Shown here in pieces: positions 44,023-53,259 of a stretch of 64,000 nucleotides of DNA. The notes beneath the pieces are model-generated. The model had not been told where the DNA came from. It did not search any database and worked only from the letters and a program-made list of their open reading frames with translations. Numbering within the stretch: position 1 is the stretch's first letter; every line of letters starts with the position of its first letter. Origin of the DNA: Bacillota bacterium (GTDB lineage: Bacteria > Bacillota_I > Bacilli_A > RF39 > UBA660); contig SVAS01000002.1 of NCBI GenBank assembly GCA_015059285.1, positions 66,572 through 130,571 on the forward strand, written 5' to 3'. Made by a program: the position numbers and the translations under genes.

Positions 44023-44029
44023 AGGATTT

Positions 44030-44503
44030 ATGAGAAAGTTTGAAAAAATAAGTTTTGATCAATTTAAAAAAGATATAATAGATGATGAAATGGTATATAA
44101 TAATTTAGAAATCCCAAAAAGAAGCACTAAAAATAGTGCAGGATATGATTTTAGAAGCCCTATAAGTTTGACAGTAAAACCTGGCGAATGCGTTAAAATA
44201 CCTACTGGAATAAAAGTGGAAATGAATTCAGATGAAGTTTTAATGCTTTATGTTCGTAGCAGTATGGGGTTTAAGTATAACGTACGGATGTGTAATCAAA
44301 CAGGGATTATTGATAGTGATTATTATAATAATTCAACTAATGAAGGACATATTTTTATTAAAATTCAAAATGAAGGTAATGAGGAATTTATTGTAAGTGA
44401 AGGAGATAAAATATGTCAAGGTATATTTATAAACTTTTTGACAGTTGATTTAGAAGAAGAAATTGAAAATGAAAGGGTTAGTGGCATAGGTTCTACTAAT
44501 TAG
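44030..44503 (+). CDS. dut: dUTPase-family nucleotide hydrolase
   Basis: RSTKNSAGYDFRSP, VRSSMGFKYNVRMCNQTGIIDSDYYNN, GHIFIKIQNEG motifs. Confidence 0.85.
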   Translation: MRKFEKISFDQFKKDIIDDEMVYNNLEIPKRSTKNSAGYDFRSPISLTVKPGECVKIPTGIKVEMNSDEVLMLYVRSSMGFKYNVRMCNQTGIIDSDYYNNSTNEGHIFIKIQNEGNEEFIVSEGDKICQGIFINFLTVDLEEEIENERVSGIGSTN

Positions 44504-44511
44504 GTGATAGA

Positions 44512-46047
44512 ATGGAAAAATTTTATATTTCAACAGCAATTGCTTACGCATCAAGTAAACCTCATATAGGAAATACTTATGAAATAGTTTTAGCAGATGC
44601 CATTGCACGTTTTAAAAGATGGCAAGGTTATGATGTATATTTTCAAACAGGGACTGATGAGCACGGTCAAAAGATTGAAGAAAAAGCGATAAATTCATCA
44701 AAAAATCCACAAGAATATGTTGATGAAGTAGCAAGCGAAGTAAAAAGAATTTGGGATGTAATGAACACAAGTTATGATAAATTTGTAAGAACAACTGATC
44801 CTAAACATAAAGAAGTAGTATCTAAAATTTTTAAAAAGTTATATGAACAAGGCGATATTTATAAAGGTAAATATGAGGGTTTATATTGTACTCCTTGTGA
44901 ATCTTTCTTTACTGAAAGTCAATTGGTAGATGGGAAATGTCCAGATTGTGGTAGGGAAGTAGAAAAAGCAGAAGAAGAAGCTTACTTTTTAAAATTAGAT
45001 AGATACGCTAAAAAATTAGAAGATTATATTGAAAAACACCCAGAGTTTATTGAACCTGTAAGTAGAAAAAATGAAATAGTTAATAATTTTATTAAACCTG
45101 GCTTACAAGATTTATGTGTTTCTAGAACATCATTCAAATGGGGTGTACCAGTTACTTTTGATGATAAACATGTTATATATGTTTGGATTGATGCTTTGAG
45201 TAATTATATTACATTTTTAGGTTATGATTTAGAACATAGTAGTGAAGAATTTAAAAAATACTGGCCAGCCGATATTCATTTGATTGGAAAAGATATCTTA
45301 AGATTTCATACTATTTATTGGCCTATTATGTTAATGGCATTGAATATTCCTTTACCTAAAAAGATTTTTGGTCATCCATGGTTGCTTTCTGGTGATGATA
45401 AAATGAGCAAATCAAAAGGGAATATTGTATATGCTGATGATTTGGTTAATCTTTTTGGAATAGATGCTGTAAGATATTACTTATTGCATGAAATGCCTTT
45501 TGGTCAAGATGGAACATTTACTTATGAATTATTAATAGAAAGAATTAATTCTGATTTAGCCAATGTTTTAGGTAATTTAGTTAATAGAACTATTTCAATG
45601 GCTAATAAATACTTTAATGGTAGTGTTAAAAACACTAAAAAGATAGAAAAAATAGATAATGATTTATTTAAAGTAATTGATAGTGCATACGTAAAGGTGT
45701 CAGAAAAAATGGAAGAACTTAGAGTGGCGGATGCTATAGATGAAGTATTTGAAATTTTTAGAAGAGCTAATAAATATATTGATGAAACCACTCCTTGGAC
45801 TTTAGCTAAAGAAGAAGAAAAACAAGAACGTTTAGAAACAGTTATCTATAATTTAATAGAAGCAATTAGACATGGAAGTATTTTATTACAATCATTCTTA
45901 CCTGACACATCAAAAGAAATATTTAGACAAATAAATATAAGTTTATTAAATAAAGAAGATGTTGTGGAAGAATATAATGTAATAGCTCCTACTCCAATAT
46001 TTGCTCGTATAGATAAAGAAGCAAAATTAAAAGAAATATTTGAATAA
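44512..46047 (+). CDS. metG: Methionyl-tRNA synthetase
   Basis: AYASSKPHIGNTYE, KMSKSKGN, Cys4 zinc motif CTPCESFFTESQLVDGKCPDC. Confidence 0.98.
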   Translation: MEKFYISTAIAYASSKPHIGNTYEIVLADAIARFKRWQGYDVYFQTGTDEHGQKIEEKAINSSKNPQEYVDEVASEVKRIWDVMNTSYDKFVRTTDPKHKEVVSKIFKKLYEQGDIYKGKYEGLYCTPCESFFTESQLVDGKCPDCGREVEKAEEEAYFLKLDRYAKKLEDYIEKHPEFIEPVSRKNEIVNNFIKPGLQDLCVSRTSFKWGVPVTFDDKHVIYVWIDALSNYITFLGYDLEHSSEEFKKYWPADIHLIGKDILRFHTIYWPIMLMALNIPLPKKIFGHPWLLSGDDKMSKSKGNIVYADDLVNLFGIDAVRYYLLHEMPFGQDGTFTYELLIERINSDLANVLGNLVNRTISMANKYFNGSVKNTKKIEKIDNDLFKVIDSAYVKVSEKMEELRVADAIDEVFEIFRRANKYIDETTPWTLAKEEEKQERLETVIYNLIEAIRHGSILLQSFLPDTSKEIFRQINISLLNKEDVVEEYNVIAPTPIFARIDKEAKLKEIFE

Positions 46048-46093
46048 ATGTGTAAAATGTTGTAAATTGTCGGTTAAAAAACATAAAAAACCT

Positions 46094-46147
46094 TTGAAAT
46101 CCTTACTATATCATGATATAGTGTTACTGATATAAAAAAAGTAAGGA
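46094..46147 (+). promoter_or_regulatory. Promoter TTGAAA-N17-TATAGT overlapped by perfect 18-bp palindrome ACTATATCATGATATAGT (46105-46122)
   Basis: -35 46094-46099, -10 46117-46122; flanking TCCTTACT 46100-46107 / AGTAAGGA 46140-46147 also perfect inverted repeat. Confidence 0.6.
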
Positions 46148-46153
46148 GAATTT

Positions 46154-46327
46154 ATGAAAAATAATAACAAAAACGTTTTATCGTTTGGCCTTTTTGGAAT
46201 TTTGCTTGTTGTTATTTGTTGTAATGCTTTATATAGTAAAAGTACTATTGATTTTATATATTTATTAATAGTATTTATATATTTTTGTAAGTATATATAC
46301 ATTAAGAAAAAATCTATAAGTGAATAA
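46154..46327 (+). CDS. 57-aa hydrophobic membrane microprotein, unknown
   Basis: SD AAGGAG then ATG; MKNNNKNVLSFGLFGILLVVICCNALYSKSTIDFIYLLIVFIYFCKYIYIKKKSISE; two hydrophobic segments. Confidence 0.65.
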   Translation: MKNNNKNVLSFGLFGILLVVICCNALYSKSTIDFIYLLIVFIYFCKYIYIKKKSISE

Positions 46328-46389
46328 AAGACTTATGGATTTTTATTTTGATTAAATGATTAGTTACATGATATAATTTAATGGGTGAT

Positions 46390-47145
46390 ATTATGATGAT
46401 AGATACACATTGTCATTTAGATGAATATAGCTTAGAGGAATTAGAAAAAGTCATAACTAAAATGCAAGATAATATTATTATAGTAAGCGGGACAAATGAT
46501 AAAACTAATTTGGATGTAATAAAATTTGTTAATAAATATAAAAATGTTTATGGGGTTATAGGTATTCATCCGGAATATGTGAATGAAGTCACTGAAAAAA
46601 GTTTTGAGATAATAGAAAAAAACATTAATAATCCTAAAATAGTAGGTATTGGGGAAGTTGGTTTAGATTATTATTGGATTAAAGATAATAAAAAAGAACA
46701 ACTTGAAATATTTATAAAACAAATAAAGCTTGCTAATAAATATAATAAAACATTAGTAATACATAGTAGAGAAGCGATTTCTGACACTTATAATATATTA
46801 AAACAATATTTAAAAACAAAAGCAGTTTTACATTGTTATAGTTCTAGCTTAGAAATGGCTAATAAGTTTATAGATTTAGGAATAAAACTTGGTATAGGTG
46901 GAGTAGTAACTTTTAAAAACTCTAAACAAATAAAAGAGATTGTAGAAAATATAGATTTAAAACATTTACTATTAGAAACAGATAGCCCATATTTAACCCC
47001 AGAACCAAATAGAGGGAAGAAAAATGAACCTTATAACAGCATTTATGTGGCTTCAAAAATAGCAGAAATCAAAAAAATATCTTTAGATGAAGTATTAGAA
47101 GTAACAACCACTAATGCTATTTCCCAATTTGACTTGATGCTATAA
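46390..47145 (+). CDS. tatD: TatD-family deoxyribonuclease (ORF track starts at 46381; start uncertain by a few codons)
   Basis: IDTHCHLDEY, GIGEVGLDYYW, VIHSREA, LLETDSPYLTPEP. Confidence 0.95.
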   Translation: MMMIDTHCHLDEYSLEELEKVITKMQDNIIIVSGTNDKTNLDVIKFVNKYKNVYGVIGIHPEYVNEVTEKSFEIIEKNINNPKIVGIGEVGLDYYWIKDNKKEQLEIFIKQIKLANKYNKTLVIHSREAISDTYNILKQYLKTKAVLHCYSSSLEMANKFIDLGIKLGIGGVVTFKNSKQIKEIVENIDLKHLLLETDSPYLTPEPNRGKKNEPYNSIYVASKIAEIKKISLDEVLEVTTTNAISQFDLML

Positions 47146-47190
47146 ATATGCTAAAATTTTAATGTATTACCAAAATTAAGAAGGTGAATT

Positions 47191-47886
47191 ATGAATATAT
47201 ATTTACTGCAATTGATAGGTAAATGGTTTAGTTTACTATTTATGTCTATTGCATCAATGTTTGGTACATTTGATTTATCAAAAGAAATAATTAATGTTAA
47301 TAATTATGATAAAGATAAAAGCTCAATGATTGTAAGTTCAGTCGTTGAATATGACACTATTATTAAGTATAATGAAGATCGTCCATTAAATAGTAAAAGA
47401 ACTTTAGTTAATGGTGAAAATGGTATTATATATCAAAATAAAAATGGTACTAAAATTAAGACTTTAAAAGAAAAAGTAGATGAAGTAATTGAAATTGGTA
47501 CTGGGAAATATGGTGAATATACTGGAACTTTAACATTATATGGACCTGACTGTGCAACTTGTGATGGTATTGGTGCCGTTGCCTGTGCTGTTGACGGAAA
47601 AACGTATAATTTAAAAACAGATGGTGTAAATTTTAATGATTCAGAATATGGTGAAGTTAGAATTTTAGCTGCTCCGTTAGAAGAATTTCCTTGTGGAACC
47701 GTAGTTGAAATTAATAATAGTGATATGACTAAAACATATGGAATTGTATTAGATACTGGTGGTGCTTTAGTTAACGCATATCAAAATGGTAATATATTAT
47801 TTGATTTAGCGCATTTAACTGAAACAGATTTACCACACGGTACTAATAAAAATACTAAATTTAGTGTAAGAAGATGGGGATGGTAA
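47191..47886 (+). CDS. YabE-like G5/3D-domain cell-wall protein
   Basis: G5-like RTLVNGENGIIYQ, 3D domain PCGTVVEINN...GIVLDTGGALV..FDL; after tatD as in Bacillus. Confidence 0.75.
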   Translation: MNIYLLQLIGKWFSLLFMSIASMFGTFDLSKEIINVNNYDKDKSSMIVSSVVEYDTIIKYNEDRPLNSKRTLVNGENGIIYQNKNGTKIKTLKEKVDEVIEIGTGKYGEYTGTLTLYGPDCATCDGIGAVACAVDGKTYNLKTDGVNFNDSEYGEVRILAAPLEEFPCGTVVEINNSDMTKTYGIVLDTGGALVNAYQNGNILFDLAHLTETDLPHGTNKNTKFSVRRWGW

Positions 47887-47942
47887 CCATCTTTTTAGTT
47901 TTAAAAAAATCAATTATATAGTATAATGTAAGTGGTGATATT

Positions 47943-48893
47943 ATGAGAAAAAAAGTTGTTGTATTAGGTGGGGGAACAGGATTATCTACTCTTTTAAGAG
48001 GGCTTAAAGATTTCCCTTTAGATATAACTGCTATTGTATCTGTTTGTGATGATGGAAAAAGTACAGGAAGACTTAGAAAAGAATTTAATACACCAGCAGT
48101 AGGTGATATTAGAAGAGTTTTAGTGTCTTTATCAGAGACAGAGCCTTTAGTAGAAGACCTACTTAATTATAGATTTAGAACAACTAGTGATTTAGATGGT
48201 CATACAGTTGGGAACCTACTCTTAACAGCAATGTCTAATATTACAGGAAATTTATCAAGTGGAATTGAGGCATTAAGTAAAGTACTAAATTTAAAAGGTA
48301 AAATACTTCCTTTAACAGAAGACAATGTTGTTTTAATGGGGAAAATGGAAGATGGAACTATTGTTGAAGGAGAACATAATATTACTTTATCAGATAAAAT
48401 TATTAAAGATGTTTATTATAAAGAAATACCAATTGTAAATGAAGAGGCTTTAGTTGAAATCAGAAAAGCAGATTTAATTATTTTAAGTATGGGGAGTATT
48501 TTTACAAGTATAATTCCTAATTTATTATGCAAAAGAATAATTAAAGAAATAGATAATAGTCAAGCAAAAATTATGTATGTTTGTAATTTGATGACACAAC
48601 CAGGAGAAACAGACAATTTTAATGTGAGTCACCATGTTAAACTATTAAATAAATATTTAGGAAAAAGAAAAATTGATATTTTGATTGCTAATAATGGTGA
48701 AATAGAGTTGGATTTAGTTAAAAAATATGAAACTTTAGAGCAAAAAGATCCTGTTTTACTAGATTTAGAAAATTTAAGTGATCTAGATTTAAATATTATT
48801 GAAGATAATTTTATAGCTATTGAAAATGAAACTATAAGGCATAATGTTGTTAAATTAGCATTCTATATTTTTTCAACATTATTAAATAAGTAG
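47943..48893 (+). CDS. yvcK: YvcK/GlmR family protein
   Basis: VVLGGGTGLSTLLRGLKDFP, VSVCDDGKSTGRLRKEF. Confidence 0.96.
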   Translation: MRKKVVVLGGGTGLSTLLRGLKDFPLDITAIVSVCDDGKSTGRLRKEFNTPAVGDIRRVLVSLSETEPLVEDLLNYRFRTTSDLDGHTVGNLLLTAMSNITGNLSSGIEALSKVLNLKGKILPLTEDNVVLMGKMEDGTIVEGEHNITLSDKIIKDVYYKEIPIVNEEALVEIRKADLIILSMGSIFTSIIPNLLCKRIIKEIDNSQAKIMYVCNLMTQPGETDNFNVSHHVKLLNKYLGKRKIDILIANNGEIELDLVKKYETLEQKDPVLLDLENLSDLDLNIIEDNFIAIENETIRHNVVKLAFYIFSTLLNK

Positions 48894-49811
48894 ATGTCTT
48901 TTACTAGTATAGTAAAAAATGAAGTAAGTAAACTTCATGTAGAAAAAATAGAAGCAATAGCGCTTTTATCTTCTATCATAACTCATAGTGAAAAAACAGA
49001 AAAGGTTATTAAAATAACTACAGAAAACTCATCTTTAGCCCGTACTATTTTTAAAGAAATAAAGGAAATGTTTGGAACAGTACCTAAAATAACAGTTAGA
49101 AAAGGTTACAATTATAATAAAAATTATATCTACATTTTGGAAATAAATAATAATGTTAAAACTATATTAAATTCTTTAGGTTTATATGCTGATGATATTT
49201 TAAATATTCCTAAAGATTATATTGTTGATGATATTGATTCTATTAGAGCTTATATTAGAGGTTTATTTTTAATATGTGGTAGTATTAATGATCCTAAAAA
49301 ATCAAGATATCATTTAGAGTTTTTAGTTAGTAGTGAAAAGTATGCAGAATTTATTATAAATTTATTAAATACATTTGATTTAAATAGTAAATATATTAAA
49401 AGAGACAATAAATATATGGTATATGTAAAAGAATCTGAAAAAATAGGTGATTTTCTTAGAATTATAAATGCTACTAATGCATTACTTTATTATGAGGATA
49501 TAAGAATATATAGAGATCATAAAAATATGACTAATAGACTTAATAATTGTGAACAAGCAAATGTAGATAAAATTGTTATGACTGCTAATAAACAAGTTAA
49601 TGATATTGAACTGATAAAAAACGAATGTGGATTAGATGTTTTAGATGATAAAGCTAGAGTGGTTGCTGAATATAGGTTAAAATATCGTGAAGCATCTCTA
49701 ACTGAACTTAGTGAGATTATTAGTATTGAAACAGGAACATCAATTACTAAATCAGGTATTCATCATAGAATGAAAAAAATAGAAGAAGTAGCAAGTAGAT
49801 TAAAAAGATAA
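48894..49811 (+). CDS. whiA: DNA-binding protein WhiA
   Basis: Position after yvcK; NRLNNCEQANVDK, C-terminal HTH. Confidence 0.95.
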   Translation: MSFTSIVKNEVSKLHVEKIEAIALLSSIITHSEKTEKVIKITTENSSLARTIFKEIKEMFGTVPKITVRKGYNYNKNYIYILEINNNVKTILNSLGLYADDILNIPKDYIVDDIDSIRAYIRGLFLICGSINDPKKSRYHLEFLVSSEKYAEFIINLLNTFDLNSKYIKRDNKYMVYVKESEKIGDFLRIINATNALLYYEDIRIYRDHKNMTNRLNNCEQANVDKIVMTANKQVNDIELIKNECGLDVLDDKARVVAEYRLKYREASLTELSEIISIETGTSITKSGIHHRMKKIEEVASRLKR

Positions 49812-49828
49812 GTGATTATCTTTTTTTG
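49803..49828 (+). terminator. Terminator after whiA
   Basis: AAAAAGATAAGTGATTATCTTTTTTT. Confidence 0.7.
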
Positions 49829-49892
49829 TAAACTTTACAATTGTTGATTGATAAGGATATATATTTATGTTATTCTTATACTAGGTGATAGT

Positions 49893-50855
49893 ATGCAAGA
49901 TAATGATATAATTAATTATGAAGAACTATCTAGAATTAAAGTAGATGGTATAGATCCTAAAATAAAAAATCAAGATGCAAGAAAAGTGTTTATTGCAGCT
50001 TCTGGTGATGAGTTTCAAAGAACCAGTGATTTTATGCTTGGTAATGATGATAAAAATTTAGAAGACGGAGAATATATTAATTCAGAAGAATTTTTACAAG
50101 CAGTAAGAACTGCTATACAAAAAGAAGAAGTAAAAAAAATAATTATTAAAAAAACGGGTAAAAAAATTAGCACAAAACATTTAGAAAAAATAATAGAAGA
50201 AGCTAAAAAATCAGGGAAAATTGCACTAAAAGAAAATGAAAAAATCAAAAATCAAGATGCAAGAACTGTATCAATTGAAACACCTTCCATGGAAACAGAA
50301 AAAACAGTGGCTGGTATGATGCTTGGAAAACAAGGGTCAGATTTGGCAAATGGAGAATATGTTAAAAAAGAAGAAATAGAATTTGAAGTTGTAAGTAAAA
50401 AGAAAGTTCCGGTAATATCAACAGTTCAAGAAAAAACACAACTTCCTCCTAATGCTGTAAAACTTATGAAAGGATTATCTACAGTAGCAGTTTCTGTAGG
50501 TTTAGTAGCATTGTTACCTTATATTATGCATGCAAATTCAGTAGCTTGGCATCACGTAGGTCCAAACGTACAAGAATTTTTACATACTGTTAATCTAGGT
50601 TTAGGAAAATTAATAGATGCCTCTTATAATGGATTAGGACTTTGGACAAGTATGGCAGGAAAAGCATTAAATGCAGATGCTCAAACAGCAAGTCTAGGTA
50701 TTGCTATTGGTACTTATGGAGTAACAGCAGCAGGTTTAACTAAAATTGTAGTAGATATAAAAAACGCGTATAATGCTATGAAAAATAAAATTAAGGGTGT
50801 TGCTTTAGAACCAGAAAAAACTAATGAAGAAGAATTAGGAGGAAAAGTTAGATGA
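49893..50855 (+). CDS. Uncharacterised membrane protein with two KNQDAR repeats
   Basis: KIKNQDARKVFIAASGDEFQRTSDFMLGNDDKNLEDGEYINSEE and KIKNQDARTVSIETPSMETEKTVAGMMLGKQGSDLANGEYVKKEE; hydrophobic C-terminal half. Confidence 0.7.
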   Translation: MQDNDIINYEELSRIKVDGIDPKIKNQDARKVFIAASGDEFQRTSDFMLGNDDKNLEDGEYINSEEFLQAVRTAIQKEEVKKIIIKKTGKKISTKHLEKIIEEAKKSGKIALKENEKIKNQDARTVSIETPSMETEKTVAGMMLGKQGSDLANGEYVKKEEIEFEVVSKKKVPVISTVQEKTQLPPNAVKLMKGLSTVAVSVGLVALLPYIMHANSVAWHHVGPNVQEFLHTVNLGLGKLIDASYNGLGLWTSMAGKALNADAQTASLGIAIGTYGVTAAGLTKIVVDIKNAYNAMKNKIKGVALEPEKTNEEELGGKVR

Positions 50856-51121
50856 ATGAAGAACTTATAATTACTCTTAATAATGGTCAAAGTTATAAAA
50901 TACTTGCAGAAGGGTTAGTAGAAGATAAAAAATATTGTTTTGCAGTACTTTTAACAAATGATGAAAAAGAAACGGAAGAGTATTTGTTTTTTGAAATGAT
51001 TAATAGAGACGGCAAAGAAATTATGAAATTAGTAGATAATAAAGAAACTAAAGAACAATTGTTAGTTTTATTCACTGCTAAGTATAGTCAAATGGTAGAA
51101 ACTTTAGGAGGTAGTGAATAA
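50852..51121 (+). CDS. Small acidic protein, possibly DUF1292-like
   Basis: ITLNNGQSYKILAEGLVEDKKYCFAVLL...EEYLFFEMINRDGKEIMKLV. Confidence 0.5.
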   Translation: MNEELIITLNNGQSYKILAEGLVEDKKYCFAVLLTNDEKETEEYLFFEMINRDGKEIMKLVDNKETKEQLLVLFTAKYSQMVETLGGSE

Positions 51122-51336
51122 TGTATGAAGCAGGGGAAATAATTACATTAGAAGAAACAGATTATGTAATTGTATCTATTTTAGAATGTAATAAAGTAAC
51201 ATATTTTTATCTAACAACATTAAATACTCCTATAAAAGTATTACTTGCTAAGAAAAATGATGATGATACAATAGATCTAATATCATCTAAAGAAGAAAGA
51301 GAGTATGTTTTAGCGCGATTTAATAGTTTAAATTAA
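51121..51336 (+). CDS. Small uncharacterised protein
   Basis: 71 aa ORF with GGTAGTGA SD-like context, overlaps the previous stop; IITLEETDYVIVSILECNKVTYFYL. Confidence 0.6.
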   Translation: MYEAGEIITLEETDYVIVSILECNKVTYFYLTTLNTPIKVLLAKKNDDDTIDLISSKEEREYVLARFNSLN

Positions 51337-51346
51337 TCTTAGTAAA

Positions 51347-51382
51347 ACTGTTGAAATAAATTTTTCAATAGTTTTTTTTCGC
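51347..51382 (+). terminator. Terminator before rplI
   Basis: AAACTGTTGAAATAAATTTTTCAATAGTTTTTTTT. Confidence 0.7.
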
Positions 51383-51453
51383 GGAAATAAAGTCAATTTA
51401 TCATTTCAAAAATGTAGTAAATATAGTATAATAGATATATCTGAGGTGATTAT

Positions 51454-51900
51454 ATGAAAGTTATTTTTATTAAAGATTTAAAAGGGCAAGGTAAAAGAGG
51501 AGAAATAAAAGTTGTAAAAGACGGTTATGGACAAAATTTTTTAATAAAAAATGGTTATGCTGTAATTGCTAATGAAGGTAATTTAAAACATTTAGAAACA
51601 GAAAATTTAAAAAAAGAAATAGAAGAAAAAACATTAATTCAAGAATGTGAAGCACTAAAGAAAAATTTAGAAAAAGTGAAATTAAAATTTAAAGTAAAAA
51701 CTGGAAATATGGATCAAGTTTTTGGGAGTGTAAGTACTAAACAAATTGTAACAGAATTAAAAAAATTAAATTTTAATATTGATAAAAAACAAATAAGTTT
51801 AGAAAATGGCTTGACTACTTTAGGATTTCACGAAGTTAAGATTGAACTTCATAAAAAAGTTAGTGCTATTATAAAAGTAGAGTTAGTAAAAGAAAGCTAG
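51454..51900 (+). CDS. rplI: 50S ribosomal protein L9
   Basis: [36 protein letters not shown]. Confidence 0.97.
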   Translation: MKVIFIKDLKGQGKRGEIKVVKDGYGQNFLIKNGYAVIANEGNLKHLETENLKKEIEEKTLIQECEALKKNLEKVKLKFKVKTGNMDQVFGSVSTKQIVTELKKLNFNIDKKQISLENGLTTLGFHEVKIELHKKVSAIIKVELVKES

Positions 51901-51908
51901 GTGAAGTT

Positions 51909-53255
51909 ATGGCTGAAAAGGTAATGCCACATAATATAGATGCAGAACAAGCTGTACTAGGGTCAATGTTTTTAAGCAAGTATGCAGCCCAAAAGTGTGT
52001 GGAAAATTTAACAGAAGATTTATTTTATTTAGATGCACATAATAAAATTTTTACTGTTCTTAAAGATTTATTAGAAAAAGGTACTCCAATTGATATTACA
52101 ACAGTTACTGCTTCTTTAGATGACCGTAAATGGTTGAAATCAATTGGTGGAGTTAGTTATATTACGGAATTAATAGATGGAGTTGCTTCTGCTGCTAATG
52201 TAGATGAATATATAAAAATAGTTAATGATAAAGCAATTCTTAGAAGACTTATTGAAGAAGCTACGAATATAGTTACAGATGGATATAACTCCACAGATTC
52301 TTTAACAGAAGTTTTGGATAAAGCAGAATCTAAAATTTTAAATGTTGTTAAAACAAGAAAAGGAACTAAATTTAGAACTATACAAGATGTCTTATTTAAA
52401 ACTCAAGCTGATTTGGAAAAATTAGCTCAAACAAAAGGAGAAATTACAGGAATTGCTAGCGGATTTTATGATTTAGATAAAGTTACTTCTGGTTTCCATC
52501 CTAATGAATTAATTATTATAGCTGCTCGTCCTGCTATGGGTAAAACTGCGTTTGCTTTAAATTTAGCAACTAACATTGCTATGAAAGATAATAAAACAGT
52601 AGCTTTATTTAATATGGAAATGGGTGCTGAACAGTTAGCTATGCGTATGCTTTCATCAGTAGGACAAATAGATGGTTATAAACTTAAAAGCGGACATCTT
52701 GAACATAATGATTGGAAACGTATTAATGAAGCGATTTCTCGTTTAGCAGACACCAAAATATTTATAGATGATACTCCTGGTATGACTATTAGTGAAATTA
52801 AAGCTAAATGTCGTAGACTTGCTAGTTCTAATGATGGACTTGGAATTGTTATAATTGACTACTTAACATTAATTCAAGGATCTAGTCGTTATTCTGGCAA
52901 TCGTCAACAAGAAGTATCAGAGATTTCTCGTGCGTTAAAAACAATGGCTATGGAATTACAAATTCCTGTAATTGCTTTAGCCCAACTTTCGCGTAATGTT
53001 GAAGGAAGAGAAGATAAACGTCCGTTATTAAGTGACCTAAGGGAATCTGGATCAATAGAACAAGATGCTGACTTAGTAGCGTTTTTATATCGTGATGATT
53101 ATTATACAAAACAAGTTTCAGAAAATCCTTTCGTTAGTGAAAGTGAATTCATTATAGCTAAACATCGTAATGGTCCAACAACTACAATAAATCTTTTATT
53201 TCAACGAAATACTAGTACGTTCGTTAATGTTGTAAAAAATGAAGAAAATAGGTGA
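51909..53255 (+). CDS. dnaB: Replicative DNA helicase DnaB
   Basis: PHNIDAEQAVLGSMF, ARPAMGKTAFALN, DYLTLIQG. Confidence 0.98.
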   Translation: MAEKVMPHNIDAEQAVLGSMFLSKYAAQKCVENLTEDLFYLDAHNKIFTVLKDLLEKGTPIDITTVTASLDDRKWLKSIGGVSYITELIDGVASAANVDEYIKIVNDKAILRRLIEEATNIVTDGYNSTDSLTEVLDKAESKILNVVKTRKGTKFRTIQDVLFKTQADLEKLAQTKGEITGIASGFYDLDKVTSGFHPNELIIIAARPAMGKTAFALNLATNIAMKDNKTVALFNMEMGAEQLAMRMLSSVGQIDGYKLKSGHLEHNDWKRINEAISRLADTKIFIDDTPGMTISEIKAKCRRLASSNDGLGIVIIDYLTLIQGSSRYSGNRQQEVSEISRALKTMAMELQIPVIALAQLSRNVEGREDKRPLLSDLRESGSIEQDADLVAFLYRDDYYTKQVSENPFVSESEFIIAKHRNGPTTTINLLFQRNTSTFVNVVKNEENR

Positions 53256-53259
53256 TAAT

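Noticed and set aside
44009-44029. N-terminal extension MFFYGGF of the dUTPase ORF
   Set aside because: Overlaps the T-box terminator; GGAGGA SD precedes ATG at 44030.
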